Shown: in pieces, positions 63,133-64,000 of the stretch
How positions within the stretch are numbered: position 1 is the stretch's first letter
Layout of the letters: each line of letters begins with the position of its first letter
Source: Sulfitobacter sp. JL08
GTDB taxonomy: Bacteria; Pseudomonadota; Alphaproteobacteria; Rhodobacterales; Rhodobacteraceae
Direction: 5' to 3'
DNA length: 64,000 nt
Assembly (NCBI RefSeq): GCF_003352045.1
Contig: NZ_CP025815.1
Location: 2,480,001-2,544,000, forward strand
Notes under the pieces: model-generated
What the model saw: the letters and a program-made list of their open reading frames with translations, nothing else
Told to the model about the DNA's origin: nothing
The model's database searches: none
Position numbers and translations under genes: made by a program

Positions 63133-64000
63133 ATGGACAATTTGCGCGGCGCCGCCCTGATGATCTTTGCAATGCTGGGCTTTGCGATCGAGGACATGTT
63201 TATCAAACTGATGGCCGGCGCCCTGCCTGTTGGCCAGATCATCCTGATGCTGGGGATCGGCGGCGCGACAGTGTTTGCCGCGCTGACCCTGTGGCAGGGT
63301 ACGCCGCTGTTTTCCCGCCTGTTTCTGACGCGGATGATTTTGCTACGCAATCTGGGCGAACTGGTGGGCACGCTGGGCTTTGTTACCGCGATTGTGCTGA
63401 CCCCGCTGTCCAGTGCATCGGCGATCCTGCAGGCAACGCCATTGGCGGTCACGCTGGGCGCGGCGCTGTTTTTGCAGGAACAGGTCGGCTGGCGGCGCTG
63501 GAGCGCCATTATCGTCGGTTTTTTCGGCGTTTTGCTGATTATCCGGCCCGGGCTGGACGGTTTTGACGCCAATTCTCTGTTCGCGGTGCAAGGGGTAATC
63601 GGGCTGGCGATCAGGGATCTGGCAACGCGGCAGGTTCCACGCACAACGTCGTCCATGCAGCTGAGTTTTCTGGCTTTTCTGACATTGGTGCCAACCGGTT
63701 TCATCCTGTTGCAGGTCAACGGTGCGCCGCTTGTCGCGCCCGATCCAAAGCTGTGGGCGCTGGTCGGGGGTGCCGTTTTGCTGGGCGTGGTGTCCTATTA
63801 CGCAATTGTTGCCGCCATGCGGGTTGGCGATGTGGGGTTTGTCACACCGTTTCGCTATACCCGGCTGATCTTTGCCATGTGTGTCGGGGTTCTGGTGTTC
63901 GGGGAACAGCCCGATACGCTGATGTTGGTCGGGTCCGCCATTATCGTCGGATCGGGCCTGTTTACCGTCTGGCGCGAACGCAAACTGTATAAAACCGCTT
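63133..64000 (+). CDS. EamA/DMT family transporter, cut by the window end
   Basis: A frame of 289 codons from ATG 63133 runs open to the window end, missing only its last residues. It shows two EamA repeats with ten helices: MIFAMLGFAIEDMFIKLMAG, LSSASAILQATPLAVTLGAA and FLQEQVGWRRWSAIIVGFFG in the first; FVTPFRYTRLIFAMCVGVLV in the second. It exports an unknown metabolite and resembles RarD/YdcZ-like permeases common in Rhodobacterales. It follows the Fur gene in the same direction after 175 bases. Confidence 0.88.
   Translation, partial: MDNLRGAALMIFAMLGFAIEDMFIKLMAGALPVGQIILMLGIGGATVFAALTLWQGTPLFSRLFLTRMILLRNLGELVGTLGFVTAIVLTPLSSASAILQATPLAVTLGAALFLQEQVGWRRWSAIIVGFFGVLLIIRPGLDGFDANSLFAVQGVIGLAIRDLATRQVPRTTSSMQLSFLAFLTLVPTGFILLQVNGAPLVAPDPKLWALVGGAVLLGVVSYYAIVAAMRVGDVGFVTPFRYTRLIFAMCVGVLVFGEQPDTLMLVGSAIIVGSGLFTVWRERKLYKTA

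Noticed and set aside
1-64000. tRNA, rRNA or riboswitch genes
   Set aside because: No cloverleaf-consistent sequence, rRNA segment or known riboswitch core was recognised by eye. A covariance search would settle this.

Overview
The window looks like a chromosome segment of a Rhodobacterales (roseobacter-type, Rhodobacteraceae) alphaproteobacterium. This is judged from the pepA-holC / lptFG-lptD-surA-pdxA-ksgA order, DUF4167, DUF1499, TIGR02281 protease and DUF533 proteins, and GC-rich codon use. No rRNA, tRNA or CRISPR array was recognised.

The left third (about 1-20 kb) is accessory. It opens with the 5' part of a phage-type DUF6378 gene, a beheaded serine recombinase and an intact one behind an inverted repeat. 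Then come isolated genes separated by long AT-richer gaps: a monohaem cytochrome, a membrane-anchored unknown, a CrtA-like protein, an M20 deacylase, a histidine phosphatase, a cysteine synthase, a lipoprotein hydrolase and a DUF4386 protein. Three class III nucleotide cyclases with C-terminal TolB/TPR-like regions lie within 11 kb of each other, and two families of short dispersed intergenic repeats sit between these genes. An IS110/IS1111-type element (about 18.0-19.4 kb) ends the block.

From 19.6 to 26.3 kb is a four-gene cyanophycin operon: an isoaspartyl dipeptidase, cyanophycinase (cphB), cyanophycin synthetase (cphA) and a CphA-derived Mur ligase that lacks the ATP-grasp module. Together the first three could make the Asp/Arg storage polymer, cut it to dipeptides and release free amino acids; the job of the fourth is unknown.

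From 26.7 to 40 kb is mixed metabolism: a ThDP enzyme, a VOC protein, an ABC-like exporter with a degenerate ATPase fused to a cyclic-nucleotide-binding domain, DUF3307, TfoX-C, ndk, an ABC-F ATPase with marC, a retropepsin-like protease, an M81 (MlrC) gene broken by an amber codon, and a sulfatase.

From 40 kb to the end is core genome: pepA-holC, the tightly coupled lptF-lptG-lptD-surA-pdxA-ksgA operon (outer-membrane biogenesis), DUF4167, prfA-prmC, an M20 hydrolase-speB-DUF1499 operon, mazG, a nucleoside hydrolase-GNAT pair, selO, two EamA transporters, DUF533, a DEAD-box helicase and a Fur-family regulator. Coordinates use the start codon judged best from ribosome-binding sites and gene overlaps.
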